Shown: piece by piece, positions 34,301 through 49,300 of the stretch
How positions within the stretch are numbered: the stretch's first letter is position 1
Layout of the letters: each line of letters opens with the position of its first letter
Assembly: GCA_027574665.1 (NCBI GenBank)
Contig: CM050648.1
Span: forward strand, 45,789,700 to 45,853,699
Reading direction: 5' to 3'
Origin: Rhynochetos jubatus
Lineage: Eukaryota > Chordata > Aves > Eurypygiformes > Rhynochetidae
DNA: 64,000 bases
Made by a program: the position numbers and the translations under genes
The notes under the pieces: model-generated
What the model saw: the letters and a program-made list of their open reading frames with translations, nothing else
Databases searched by the model: none
What the model was told of the DNA's origin: nothing

Positions 34301-37300
34301 GTACAGTGTTTCTATGTAGTGTTTTTGTAGACTTTTTTTCATGAATTTTAATTCCAAATATTATTTAAAAGCAGTTATGATCAGTTTTATCTGCAGTAGT
34401 CAGTATTTTTCAAACCACATGAGTTTAATAAAGCCCTTGAATATTTGAGACACTGAAAACATTTTCCATTTTCCATAAAACCGGCAAGTCAACAGCCCAC
34501 TGTTGTACAAATAAAATCTTGCAGTTGTCTTCATATTACTTTGATGGATTGGAAGAATGGGGACGTAATTAAAAGTTGTTGAATAATATGTGAGATAAAA
34601 CAAATCATTAATTACCCTTACGTTTTCTGTAACTGTGTTCATGTGTGAAGAGTCGTGGGCCAACTTAATTACATAATTCTGAAAGACCATCTTTGTGCGC
34701 ATGCCATTTCTTATTCCTCATCCTGTTATAATGGTAGCTGTCATAATGTAGCATTTCAAGAGCTCTGTAATCGTTATTTATCTTTCATATGTCATATGCT
34801 AATGCTAATGAGGCAACAACACAATAAAATCACATCATAGAGATGTTGCATTTGATACTATTTGCCGCAGGACTTTTTTCCTAATGATGATCTAATTGTA
34901 TGTTTCTGAGGACCACATTACACCCATGAATTTACAAAGGTTCATTAGAACACGTTTGGGACAAATACACTGGTTATGTGGACTCGTATGCCTTGTTGAG
35001 TCTCATGAAAGTGCAAATATGAACCACATAATTCCATTTTGTTGCTTTATCGAGAGATGTTTGTGTTGTGAAATGCTTATTGGGTTTTTATGTGTAGACT
35101 ATGCAAATACACACATTTATGTAGTCGTGTATTTATGTTTGTTTGTTCTTCAGTTTTAATAGAAGACTAGTTGCAAAGATATATCTGTGATTTGGATGTG
35201 GATTATTTGTTATAAATCTAGGGGAACCATTCTTAAAAGAGTTGTTTGTAGAGGGAGGAATTGGGTTTCTGCATCTTTGTATGAAATATTTCCTCCCTTG
35301 TGTGTCAGGATACTAGATCACACAACTGTTTAGGATATGTGGTACTGAACTTCTTTAGCATCTTTCTGCAACCCACTTTTAATCTGTTGACATTTTTGGG
35401 CCTGGAATGGTTTTTTTGGATTCCCCAGAGATTTAGGTACACACTCTGGCAGAGCTCCAGCTGTGTGGGAATTCTGGCTACTGTCTGATCTTGAAAGGAC
35501 TGCTGATGCTTCCGAAAACATGTGTGTACACACACACAAATAGGTGTGGCATAGAATCCTAGTCTTTTCATTTACCAACTGTAGAAGATCATTCTACACA
35601 AAAAATTACATAGAAATCAACTTCCTCACCATGCTAGAGCTTCTTTGAATAGGGATGGTTATGGATCTTCTTTTTGTGCAGTTCCTTGGGTGTGCAGGTC
35701 TTGGTTTTTTGCAGGATTTGTAGTTTTGCCAGTCTAGGCCATGCTCTAGTTTTGTCCATTTGCAGCAATAAATGTGCATCTGCCTTATGTTATCCCTTGC
35801 TCAATATTTAACCATGTTTCTGTGGGTTTTTTCCATCATTTTGGCTTCATTGATAAGTGGTTGAACGTGTCCCACTAAACAAAGGCTTTTCCTGAAGACA
35901 AGTTAAGCAGTATCCTAAACATAATGACTGTTGATGGAAAAATGATTGCTGACTTCCAATGTTATCCTCTCTCCGCCTCTCCCTGCTCTGGGTGCCTACA
36001 GTCCTGTCAGTAAAGAATCAGAGCTATCTAGTCTTACATAGTGAGCAAGAACCTTACTGTTGCGGCCAGTATATTATGACTTCTTGCCCCAAAATGTGGT
36101 TCTCCCTCAGTTGTAGTGTAGCTCTGATGTCTCTTACAGATCCCACATTGCAAGCGTAGCTAGTCAGCAGCCCCTTACTCCTGGCAAATCGTGGCAGGCG
36201 TCAAGCTGAACACGAGCACTGAGCATGCCCTGGCAGCAAAGAAGTTCAACAGCATCCTGGGTTGTATCAACAGTAGCAAAGCTCATTAAGTAAGGGGGAA
36301 GTAATTACCTCTTTTACTAGGCCACATCTAGAATACTGTGTCCAGTTTAGGATCCCCAATACAAGAAAAACATCATCGAACTGGAGCAAGTTCAGCAGAG
36401 GCCATCAGGATGGTTGAGGCTGGAGCACTTGCCCTGTGAGGAGAGGGTGTGGGACCAGGGCTTGTCTGGCCTGGAGACGAGCTATCTTCACGGCCACCCA
36501 GAAGCAATCCCCCCAGTACCTATGGGGAAGTCCTTGAGAAGGTGGAGCCAGGCTTCTCAGCATAAAAGACAACAAGCTCAAGACATCTTCACACTGGGCA
36601 TAAGGAGAAAAATTCCCCAGGAACAGAGTGAGGTAGTTGCCACAGGCTGCCCATGGAGGTTGTGCGGTCACCATCCTTGGAGCTTTTCAAGACCCAAGGG
36701 ATAAATCACCAAGCACCTGGTTTGAGCTCATGGCCAAGCCTACTTTGAGAAGGAAGTAGGACTAGAGACCTGTTGAGGTCCCTTCTGACCTGAATTATCC
36801 TGTGATCCTAACCCATGATTAGGAGGTGATCTTGAGGCCATGACACCTCTCTCTGCAGGTAAGGGGATGTGCCACTAGCAGGCATGACTCCCTGAGAGCA
36901 GCCTGTCCCAACCCACAACTCCACCCCGTGACCTCATGTACATGGGTTCATACATACCTCCATTAAGTGATGGGATGTGGTATGTGGCCCAGTGTGTATG
37001 GCAGGATTCCTGAAAATGAGGAGGCCAGAATGATGAGTTTATGTCTACAAAGAAGCACAGACGGGGCAGTGATTTACGTAATAACCACTTCCTAGTGACT
37101 TAGTAATACCAGACAGAATTGTTGAGTTGTTCAAACCATCATATTGGGTTTTGAGTATTTTACTAGGAATATTTTAAGATGGAAGGAAAATTTAACCATA
37201 TTTCCCAGCCATAGGTATGCACAGGCTAATGGAACCGAAGGCGGCAAAGTCAGGGAGCAGAGAAGCACTCAGGAGCCCAACTCAAGCGGCCTCTTCCCTC

Positions 37301-40300
37301 ACGGTGCAGCCACCTCCAGCCCTGGCACAGACAGCACAACCATAGAGTCCACAACCATAGACCCCCAAAGAGACAAGCACTTGCTCCTGAGGATGCAATT
37401 ACCTGCCCTCCACCACCTACACGTTTCCAGGCTAAATTACAAACCCTGTTCTTCAGTTTCTACTCATATGTTTCAGCCCCTGTTTTAGCAGCTTATAACT
37501 CCTGGATGTACGTGTCAGTGACTTAATCAAAATAAAGATATATGGACAGGGGGAAAAGGCAGGGTAGTCCAAACTATTTAAGTAACAGGAAATACAAAAT
37601 TCAAGCCATTATTTATGAATAATTAACTAAATGATGATACAACCTAAAGTAATCTTATTATTAGAAATAGCACGATGTTTTGGAATACATCAGCACTTTT
37701 AAACTGCGGAATATTTGGTATTAATTTGGCATCCACAATGTTGTATAGCTCTATTGTTGTTTTATAGTATAATTCTTTCCCTTTGTGAAGCTTTTGTTAA
37801 AACTCAAGACTGTGCCCTGTAGCATCTACAAACCTGTAAAACCATATATAAAGTAGAATTAAAACCCATGTGTTTATTGTATTCTAAGAATCTGAAAGGT
37901 AGATGGAAAATTGTTACCAGATGTGTTAGTATTTCGGTATTTTCTTTAATTTTTGTGTAGTTCCAGAAGTGTAAGATAGCCCAGAAGGAAAGTTCATGTT
38001 GCATAAGTACAAAATAACTTGTGCAGAAGGGAGAGTTTCTACTGAGCTCTCTTAAATAGCAACTGGTTCATGCCCTGGTTTGGGAGACACATTTTCCAGC
38101 CTTTAAAACCACAAAAAAACTCATGTAATGCAAAAGAGAATATTCCTTGCCTGTCAGTTACAAAACACAGGTATTGTGAAATTGCATAATCAGAGAGGAG
38201 ATGGATGAAAGAAGCCATAGGAAGGTATGCCTAGCTGTCAGGGTGCCATGATGGCTGGGGGCCGTGGGGTCCCCGGGGTGGCAGGGCAGGTCTGACAGCC
38301 CATCCTGTCCCACTGGCAGAGGCTCAGCTGAAAACCCCTGGGGACCAGGGCTGGGACCTGGCCATTGTCTTCAGCACCCAGGAGCCTCTGCCTACTGGCA
38401 CCCACAGAAGGGGCTGCCCGCTCTGCACTGGCCCTGGGAGGGATAGCTGCGTCATACATGGTAGACAGTAAAATCTCATCACTTGCTTAAATCGTCTTTA
38501 TTTTATTTCAAATATATGTGGAACATCAGTTTTTCAAAGCTTTTCAATCAGCAGATCCCTTAAATTTTTCCATCTGAGATGTAGGTCAGTCACTGTGTGT
38601 AAGTACAGGCCAAATGACAACAAGCTCACGTGTGTGTGTGCTGCAGAAGTGATCAGTCAACATCCAGGTGGCATTGTGGAAATATGCCATCATGCAAATA
38701 TTGTGGAAAACCACTCCGCAGAATTACTATTTTCAAAATATCACTTGCCTAAAGACCATCATTTTGCTTTTTTTGAATTTGATGGATTGATTCTCAGCTG
38801 GTTTAGGCTGTCTTCTATTATCTTAATGAAAAGTTAATTTAGGAGGAAGAGAAAATTATTTGTTCCCCTCCTCCACTTTTCATGCATTTTGAGCAGATGT
38901 AAATGACTACAGCTCATTTAAAACTTTGGTAACACTTTAAAAGTTTGACAAGATTTTGGACGAGTTTTATGTGGATAATTTATGTGGAATGAGGTGTGTG
39001 TGGGACTGCATTTCAGCTGCTCTCATTTTCGTGCTTCCCCCACAGAAAATGTAAAGTATCTTTTCCACTTGGGCAGAAATTCATCAAATACTCATCATGA
39101 GGTAATGGCACGCGCAGGTACAACTGCTGTGGTGCATCTCGAGGCAAACACTTGGTTATCTCATAGTAACTTCTTCACATGTTCTTACTCTTCTCCGTCA
39201 TTAGGTCTTTTGCCAGATGTTGCTCACTAATAGAGGTTATTTCTTTTTGCATGGCTAATACAAATACAACGAATGCTTGACTTCAGAGGCGGTTCCCCAA
39301 GCCTGCAGGACCATTGGGTTGTTAGGACATCAGCACACCAGTACAGCTGTGGCTCTTCAGTGCCTGTGCCTGACTTGGCTGAGTTTGCTTGCAAGAAAAG
39401 GGCAGGTATCACAATATTTATGTTCTTCATCTAAGTCCTTACATCATCATTAGATGGTTTTCATCTTTTCCATGTGGGAACAGGTAGCGTACTCTTCCAT
39501 AACAGGCATCTAACTTCACATGAAATATTGAAGGGATCACAGAACCACATATTCGATATAATTACTATCTAATATATAATGATTTATATATTAATGGTTT
39601 AAACATTACTTTGTCTGGGAAAGAAACTTTTCAGTATTTACATTCTTAATAGACTTCTTTATCTCCTTTTGTAAAAGTCAATTCAAGTATAAAGTTGGGC
39701 TAATATGGTAGGCTTCATTTGAATAAACTGGTACTGGTATTGCTTATACTTAAATTATGCATATAAATATGACATTTCTAGTGATACCTTGGCTGTTTCC
39801 TTTGCTAGATGCTCTTAGGGTGAGTCACAGCCTATCTGTGCCTCAGTCTTCCAATGTATACAGGGGGAATAATAAATCCGGTGCTGATTCATGAAGTTCT
39901 AGCAAATTTTAAAGAGCAGATGAATTAGCTGATTTCTGGAATGTGAAGCATTGCAAATTTGTTGCTACTAATATGAAATTAAAACCTACGGAGTCATTTG
40001 TATGCCAACAATTAAATGTAAACAATTCACAACAGTTTTACTCTGTATCTCTGAATGCATATGACTGTATGGCACAGTACAGTGCTACCTGGAATAAGAT
40101 AATTTAAATATAGGAAAGGAATAGTCTGTTAGTGTAAGGACCAGCTTGAGTTAAAATAACTATCTCCCAGCAGTTCATGCGGCTACGTTTATTGCAATTT
40201 GCTTTCTGTCCTGACTCTGAAGTTTGTGTGGACATATTTTATATTCTTCATTCCAAAATTTTATTTTTGGGATACCTCCACACTGTAAGGCTGGAGGAGG

Positions 40301-43300
40301 TGAAGACCCACTGAAGACCTAGATGGTTAGCTCACTTCCTGGTTCTTTTTGCTTTCCCAGAAGATCTCCTCAAGACAATAGATAGGCTTTATTTTGGAAA
40401 TAGTCCATTCTGGAGGCATTACCCACCATTTTTTTAGTTTGTTTGTTTTTGCCATCCTTCAGCACTCTCCCAACATGAGCATTTGGATCTTTGAACATGC
40501 CCAACACACATCTCTCACTTCCATGCTCTGAAAATACCGTGCGGTATTGCTGGGTTACGACGTAGTCTCCACATTGTTTTAGATACTTTGAACTGAAACA
40601 TACTCAATGCTAATAATGTGTTAGGTGTGCAGACCAGAGAATGATGCCCAAAACCCCTTCAGCAGATGCTGTGAGGTGTGGATGTGACCAGTTTGCAATA
40701 GAGGGAGGTATTTCTAAGCTGTGTGGATGTCAACCAGAAGGTACCAATCATCTTGTATTTAGCAGCGCGGACCTTGGTCACTGTGAGTGACCCACGGGTG
40801 GGTTGGCTCTGCCCTGCCACTCCAGAATGGTTGTCTTCCTTCTGTGTAGCCGAACCTTTGCGCTGGCTCATTTTTCTTTCTCTTGTTTTTCTCAATTACT
40901 TTTCTTCCCTTAATCTTACTTTTCTTACTGTTTATACCTTTTCGCCTCCTTTACCTTCCTCCTCTCACCTTTCCTCTCCCCTCCAGCACAGCTGACTAGT
41001 ACAGACTTGATGCTGTGCCATTTTTCCTATTCCCTCACTGCTGCTGTTCCCTCCCAACTATTACAACTTCTTTCAAAGTAGTAAATTTAATTTATTTTAA
41101 AAATAATTAACAGGAACTTTCTGACTAATCCAAGCCCTTCTCTTTTGTATAAGGACAATCAAGATCCCCTTTCTCATGCAGAAAGTGTTTGCTGGGAAGT
41201 GCTTAGCACTTCTGTCAGTTTTGCACTTAAAAACCTCCAGGAGGCTTATCCTCCATTTCTGTCTTTTAATGTAAGTGACCTGAAAAGGACAGAATTATGC
41301 AATAGCAAATGGCAATACTTTCTTTACATCAGGTTCAGTGCACTTGCATTCATGTTCACTGATCATAATGTGAGCATATTACTCAGTATTTTGTTTTTCT
41401 GAGCAGCGATGAACATAAAATTCCTAAGGATTTCATGGCCTTGAAGTTAGTAGCTTCTCGGGAGCAGAGCAAAGCAGACTGTTAAACTGTATAACAGATC
41501 TTATTTGTCAAGTTTTATTTTTGCCATGGCAGAAAACTAGCAGAATGATTTTTCCATGGGTGTTTCCTTTGGTTTGGCTAAAGCAGATCGCTGACGAGGG
41601 AAGAGCAAATTTCCATTCTTCTGCACGTCTGCTGAATGTTCCTTCCCCGCCCAGAGGACCACAGACGTAGGAAAGAACCGGATGAAGGGCTGTTGAAAAG
41701 TCTTTAGGTGACAGAAGCTGGCTGTAATTCTGCATGTTTTTTTTTTTTTCTTTTTTTTAAATGACTGTTTTGATTTTGGTGCTTGACTTTGGAAACTGTC
41801 AAGCAAACAAAAAGCTGACTGTGACTTCTTTTTGTGCCTATTATATAGAGATATGCTGGAATACTGCATAATCTTTTACATTTTCCATTTAAGAAAATTC
41901 AGAAATTTTATAATCTTTCATGTTTTCTGTATAAGAAAATAATTTTAAAGAAATTAGGTTGGTTTTCCTTTTTTTCTCCTGGGAGCAAGTAATAGTTGTG
42001 GACAGCCAGTGAGTACTTTGGGTAGAAAGCCTAGTTTTACTGTTGTTATTTAACTAGGATTTTGTGATTTTGTTCATGACTTTGAAGGCTTGGGGTGGAG
42101 GAAAGAAGGAAAAGCCAAATCACGAGCAGGAGTGAAGGTCACGTATTTTGATCTTTGTGCATTCTTATCCAGGTGTGGCTGAATTCATTGGATTTGCTCC
42201 TCAGCAAACGCTCACATACCTCACGTAGTCTTTGACTACCAACTGAAGTAAGGAAATGGGCAGTAGCTACAGGGAAACTTTGTGCTGATTCCTAGTTACC
42301 TGGAACCTCAATAGTGCTACTGGATACTTTGAATTTTGTTCATTTTCAGAGGATTTCCATAGTTTTCATGTGAATTAAGTACTGACCCTGTTCTATTTGC
42401 ATAGATATTATGTGGGTTGGTATTGTTGTTTTTGGTATAAATATAAGAAAAGCTCATGAACAGTTCAGACTGAGTTGATTCGCTTGAAAGCTGGACCATC
42501 AAAAGATCAATCAGTTGTAATAATAAGATACAGTATAAAATACAGTCTCTGGAGCTGAAAATACATACAGAAGAGTGAAAACTTAATTAATATATTAATT
42601 TTTTCTGAGGTATTATATTTAAGAATTCTAATATATAGTCTGGCATAAAAGCTGTTGGTGACAGAATTGTCTCATGTTTTAAATAATACGGGTGGCAGAA
42701 GCAGAGAAAAATGATACACTTGAGTGACACTTCCAATATTTTTGGAAAAAAGAAATCAGTGATGGATGCTTCACTAAGCTGTACATTTTATTCCTGGGGA
42801 AAAGTTAGTCTGCCTGGTGTGACCAGTAGCTGATAGGTGTTTTCTTGGATATTTGCCAATATGTATTAACAACATGTAGCTGTGCTGTATTTTACAAGTA
42901 TACCACACTTATTATCTGTGATTAAAACTTAACCACAAATCACAGAATAACTAAGCAAATGCTTTGTTTTTCCAGAAAGTAATTAAAACATATCCTTTAT
43001 ATGTGGATAGAAAAAGGAAATGTGGGGAAGAGTTCTTAGGTACTCTGTAGCCTGATATCCTCAGAAAGATTAGATGAAAGGTCATAGACTGTGCATGCAA
43101 AACCTGAGGTGTGCTGCATTAATCTTTTGTCCTGCTTGCACTTGTCCACTGCAAGCTCTTAGCTCAGATGTATGCAGGTGAAGTGTGTGTGTAAAAGCTT
43201 GGTGAATGCTGAAACCAAGATTAATCTTGGCAGGCTTCAGTCACCTAGAAGCTGCCTAAGTTTAAGACAAGAGTGTAGGCTCCTTTGATAATGAGTGACT

Positions 43301-46300
43301 TGAAACAGGTACTTCCAGAGTGCAATCTCATCCAAAGGGTGGTTGGCTAAGAGAGGTTGATGAGTTAACTATAGAGAGAACAATTAGCTGTTAGCTGTAG
43401 TTAGGTGAAAGGAAAACCTCTCTGTCATCAGCTCTTCTGCATGCGAACAGCTTCAACAGATTGTGGTCTAACGCATCCCTATCTTACTCCCATTGTATAC
43501 CCCTGATGTTTGGACCATGCCGTATGTACATCTGGATCTGGGCCTGTGCCAGCCTCATGAAGTTCAACCAGGCCAAGTGCAAGGTCCTGCACCTGGGTCG
43601 GGGCAATCCCAAGCACAAGTACAGGCTGGGCAGAGAATGGATTGAGGGCAGCCCTGAGGAGAAGGACTTGGGGGTACGGGTGGATGAAAAGCTGGACATG
43701 AGCCGGCAGTGTGCGCTGGCAGCCCAGAAAGCCAACCGTGTCCTGGGCTGTATCCAGAGAAGCGTGGCCAGCAGGTCGAGGGAGGGGATTCTCCCCCTCT
43801 GCTCTGCTCTTGTGAGACCCCACCTGGAGTGCTGCATCCAGCTCTGGGGCCCTCAACGTAAGAAGGATATTGACTGGTTGGAACGAGTCCAGAGGAGGCC
43901 ACGAAGATGCTCCGAGGGCTGGAGCCCCTCTGCTATGGGGACAGGCTGAGAGAGTTGGGCTTGTTCAGCCTGGAGAAGAGAAGGCTCTGGGGAGACCTTA
44001 CAGCACCTTCCAGTACCTGAAGGGGCCTACAGGGAAGCTGGGGGGACTTTTTCCAAGGGCCTGTAGTGACAGGGCAAGCGATAACAGGTTTAAAGGGAGA
44101 TTTAGATTAGATATTAGGAGAACATTCTTCCTGGAGAGGGTGGTGAGGCACTGGGACAGGTTGCCCAGAGAAGCTGTGGATGCCCCATCCCTGGCAGTGT
44201 TCAAGGCCAGGCTGGATGAGGCTTTGAGCAACCTGGTCTAGTGGAGGGTGTCCCTGCCCATGGCAGGGGGGTTGGAACTGGATGGTCTTTAAGGTCCCTT
44301 CCAACCCAAACTACTCTATGATTCTATGATTTTTATGTGTGAGTACTATGCATCGTGCTAACAACATAAGCCGTACATGCACTTTCAAAGTCCAACAGTT
44401 TCTGAAAGAATTAGGTGTACCGCCCCAGTGCTGACTAACTTCTTCCACCGTAGACTTACAAGGGCTCAAGAACGTAGCTGTGAGTGGTTTTATCAGTTGA
44501 GATCGTTCTTCTGCAGATTATTTTGCATTCTCTAACCTCAAGACAGGATAAAACTTGATAATGTTCTCTGAGGAGAAAGTAAACAACAATTTGGGGTGGG
44601 CTCGGCTTTCTGAACTGTTTTGTTTGCATAAGATACAGGTATGTAGTTATGGGAATTTATAAAACACATATAATGTTTTTACAAGTCTGTCCAACAGGGA
44701 AATTTGATTGTGGTCATGAACTGTGCTGGTTTTGAACTTCTTTTTACAATAACATCACCTTGCATTTATAAGCATAATGCAAATGCAACTGTTTTCCTAT
44801 GATAATATTCCACTTATAACCGTATTCCATATGCGCTATCTATTCCACATACTAGCAATCAACTGCTGCTCAGACTATGCAATACTGGTAGTGCAAACAA
44901 AGGTATTAAATCCAAAATACTGCAGAAATGCAGAGTCTTACAGGATAAATTGTAAAATGATTAAGAATTTAGAAGTAAAATGTGACTGCAGAACTGTGTG
45001 CCATTTCACCAGCCTAAACCTTTGTGTTAGAACATAGAGTTGTTAACAAGGTAATTGTAAAGCAGCCCAGTGCTTTAAATTAAATTCAAACTGTATGAAT
45101 AGTCATCAGAATAAAATAAAAATATACCAGTCACACTCAGAGTGATTGTTCTTTAGATGCTGAAGGATTTACAGTGATGGAAAAATATGCATTTTTCAGC
45201 CCTTTGTTTAACATGTTTGCTTTTTTCCTCACAGTACAGTGCTGTGGATACAAATCCTTTATCTGTGTATATTATGCAGCCCATCTGGAATAAAATTGTG
45301 AAGGTAAGAATTTTATGTAATAGAAATATCACATGATAATGTAAGCATTTGTTTTAAACACAGCACGTGTTTTCATTTAAAAACACGTATCAATTAATAA
45401 AGCTGAAATTAAATCATCTGTATAAAACAAATGTTACAGGATATATAGCTATATTTAAGATGAGTATGTTTGGATTTTGAGTTTTGGTTTTTGTTTTTTT
45501 TAGAAAAGGTTTATTTCTTTTTTTCTGATCGTTATACAAAACGCATCCATTTCTTTTTTACAGCTTCATTATTACATCTTTCATTAAACAGCTTTGCAGA
45601 CATTAAAGGTTTTACTTAGTACAAATTATTTTTGTGCAGCATATGCTGCCTAACAACAGCATGGCTTTATCTCTGTGCTGTGCACATGATTTTATGCAAG
45701 TGCTGTCTCATTTTCTCCCAAGGGTACTTGCTCGAGGGAGCTAGGCGTTTCTCTAAGAAGCTGAAAATGAGAGCGGTTACCATGATTACCATAACGATTG
45801 GAAGATGGTATCTCTTGAATGCATTATCATCTGCAGTTTTTAAAAATAAAACCACTCACCATTAGTTTTGCTGTTGTTGGCAAAAAAAGAAGGCTGTATC
45901 TCAAATAAATATGAACTTTATTGATCTCCAAGGAAGCAACGACTTCTGCATCTGCCTCTTTAGAAGCAATATTTAGATTGGAGCAGACTTGAAAACAAAC
46001 CTTTATGCAAGCAGAAAAGGATGTATGTGGTCAGAGTGCTGTTGGATCTGCCATCTTTGGGTTCTGTAATTCAGGTATTGCTTATGCTTGATATAGCAGG
46101 AAAATCATAATCTCTGGTTCATAACCTCAATATAATTTCGTGTTTATATGACCTAACTTAATTAAAAAATGACTCAAATGTGATATAAGAGAAAGGCAAT
46201 TCAGAGATGTGAAACTGAATTCAATAATTTAGTTCAGATACTCTGTTTTCATTCCTATTACAATATTGAGGAGAACAGTGAAGCAGAAAAGCCCCCAGCA

Positions 46301-49300
46301 CTTTGTAGTCCAGCACAGGAGGTGAGCAGAGGCTTTACTGTGCACTGGCACTGTGGTTTAGGAGATCCATGGGTATTCATCTGCTGCCAAATGGAAGGGA
46401 AAGTATTATCAACAAAAAACTTCCTTTGGACCCAAGTTCTTCTAATGGTTGCAGGGTTTTCCCAAAAGAAAAGCAACATTCCTGGCAGTCCCCACGTAGC
46501 ATAGGGAGATAGATCCTATTAAAAATGTGACCTCTTTAGATTTTTTTAAACCTCTCTAGATTTTGGGTGAGCATGATTTTGTTCACTTCTTGCTGGAGGA
46601 GAATCCAAACCAGAGCACAGGCCTGAAAACCTTTTTCAAAACCGGAGAGAGCTGAGTACGAAACCAAAGACTGGAATGGGTGTTGTATGTAATTTGGTGC
46701 TTGGTTTGAACCCTGAAGGTACAGCAATGAATGTTCTGCTTTGCCTTCTGGTGCAAGAGCATTACAGGATAATTCTCAGCGATGTATCACAAGGATTTAA
46801 AGAGAAATTACATTGATTTTTTAGAAGTAGTCATTCTAACATTGAAAGATATTGCCAGGTCAAATCCAAGTCCAGCAGAGGAGCTGGGAATGCACAGCTG
46901 CAGAGGGGAAGGCAGCATGCAATGGAGATTGCAGTGAAGTCGTCTTGGTTGCTCCTAGAGAAAAATGAGAACTGGGGGAGCAACAAACCTATTGGCCAAA
47001 ATTTAACTGTAAAATATTAGAAGGAACAGAAGTTGCTAGAATGGTTTTGTTCCTGGCTAGGTGCTGAAACCAGGGGTGGCGGTAATTATTGTCCCACACT
47101 CGGTCCAAGAAAATTCTGCTCATCTGTTCACCAAAAAATACTTTTTTTCTCTTGAAGTGTAAGTAAAACAGTGGTATCATAATAAATGTGATGAGGTTTC
47201 TTTTTAGAAGCAGCTTGAATGAATGAAAGAACAGAATGTATATCCTCATCACTGATTTTTTCATGTAGCCTGTAGCTGTTGTGTAAGCATTATAACTGAG
47301 CTATGAGTGTGCTCTAGACTATAAAATTCTGTGATCTAGAATATAATACTGAATTTGTGTTTTACAATATATCATCTTGTTTCTATTTAAGTAGAACAGT
47401 GCATTGCAGTGGGGGGATATAGTAAAACTGAGATAATTTTTTAAGAAGAAGAAACACTGCATCTAATATGTTCATTCAAAATGGGGCAGTACAAGTGTGC
47501 TTCTTGATAACTCGGAGGAGTAATTTCTGTCAGTTAAGACATCCTAATACATCCATGTGCACATATGAATCCCTTATATTTTAATTTTTCATCTGGTGAA
47601 AATAAATATTCCACAGGGACTATTTTTACCAGGTTCCGGAGGAGTTAAAAAAAAAAACCTGCAACGTAAAATTTACAAAGCCAAGCAAAAAAACCATGAA
47701 AGAGAACAGAGGTTTGGGATTTGCATCTAGCCTTTCACACGTCAATTTAGTCCTAACTGCAACACAAGTTTCCCTGTATTCCATAGCACAGAATTCAATG
47801 GAAGATGTATTTCCTATGTTATGAAAAATTGAAAAGAGCCTGACGTTAGAGAAGAAGTGGGCATTTATGAGCTGGGATGTTTACATATGTAAAAAGTGAA
47901 AACATGTTGTCATAACCCGGTTCATTTACCTGTGGGGGGGATGCTAGGAAAACAAGAATTTGTGCATTTAAGTAACAAATTCACCTGGAAATCCTGAGCA
48001 TTACCTTCCCCTCTTTCCTTTTCCAAGGAAATAATTCTTAGGTACTGAAACTATAGTAACACCTATATGAAACCATGGAGTAACAATTCACTTTTTCTAC
48101 GTTATTTGAAACTATTCTGATTATGCAGCTGTAGTTATTTCCTCTTTAATGAATTCAATGCTTCGTCCTTTTGCCTTTAATTAAAGATTTGTATTTTATA
48201 ATAATGCACAACCATGTGTTCTCTGACAGATAATGGATAGTATTACTTAGCTACTACACGAACTGCATATTCCTCCTCTATTCGTATTCATGAGAAATCA
48301 CATTTGTGCAGGACAATGAGAGGAAAAGGAGGAAATCCCACTGGGATACACAGGTGTATGCCAGCTTTGCTGAAGTCAGTTAATCCTCCCTCTGTTGCCT
48401 TTATGAACTTGGACTTCATCGCTAGAATTGGACATGAGTAGAATTTTATTGGTCTCGGGTGACTTAGTTAAGGAATATTTTAAGTCTGAACAGAGCTTTA
48501 TATAAATATGTATACCATACCATTTATTATCCAAATAGACAGTTGATATATTAAAGCATTTATTGTTTGTATTAAAGCTTTTAGCATGAATGGCTATAGA
48601 CCTATTAAAACAGAAATCAGTTAGTGTTGTAGAACTAGAAGGTTTTGAAGAGGTTCAAGCATACAATGGTTTTGCCAGAGAGCAGATGTGATTCTCCCCC
48701 GTGGCACCTCCAGTTGTATTAATCATGTAGCGCATTGATGTATTAGACTTCTACTGTCTGTTAATTAGTAAAGATTGCAATGTATCCGTCTGTAGGATAT
48801 AGTAAATTCAGACTGTGTTTTTCCAAAATTTGTAAGAAGTTAATCTTCAACACTCTGTAATTTTTGAAGTGTGAAATAGGGTGATGGTAGCGTAACGCCA
48901 ACCAAAAGAGTAAGGAGCATTAAATACAACAAAAGGGATTTTGCAACTGGACTGTTTCCAAATACCTAGGCAAATTAAGTTCGGTAAGGATCAAAAGCGA
49001 TTCTTAGGGGTTTAATGGCAGAAGAAACTGTTTGCCTGAGGATGGATCTCCCTAACTGTTTTTCATGGTGTGTCTACTGGCCAAAGGGATTGCAAGTATA
49101 GCAACATGCCTTGATGGTTTCCTCCTTCAAATACATGATGTTAGCAAAAAAGTGTTTTAAAATAATGTCTTCATGTTTGCACTGTGTAAGCATAAATTAT
49201 TTCCTGTAATAACTTAATAATGACATTGTGACTATTTAGAATGATGAACCTCATTAGAAAGCAAATATTTATGATGACTATTATTTAATAGTCAACAATT

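Larger units (their letters stand above)
28351..45234 (+). other. SELENOI-like intron 1
   Basis: A 16.9 kb intron. It holds five CR1 fragments (30758-30857, 33680-34211, 34231-34285, 36208-36810, 43530-44330), an older CR1/L3-like relic (32215-33345), a probable MIR relic (39790-39915), G-rich runs (32571-32585) and small CA/TG tracts (35527-35538, 38630-38640). No additional exon was recognised. Confidence 0.75.

Noticed and set aside
43461..44241. Possible protein genes (162, 125 and 123 codons)
   Set aside because: They are sense and antisense frames of a CR1 LINE; the sense frames give the CR1 ORF2 C-terminus.
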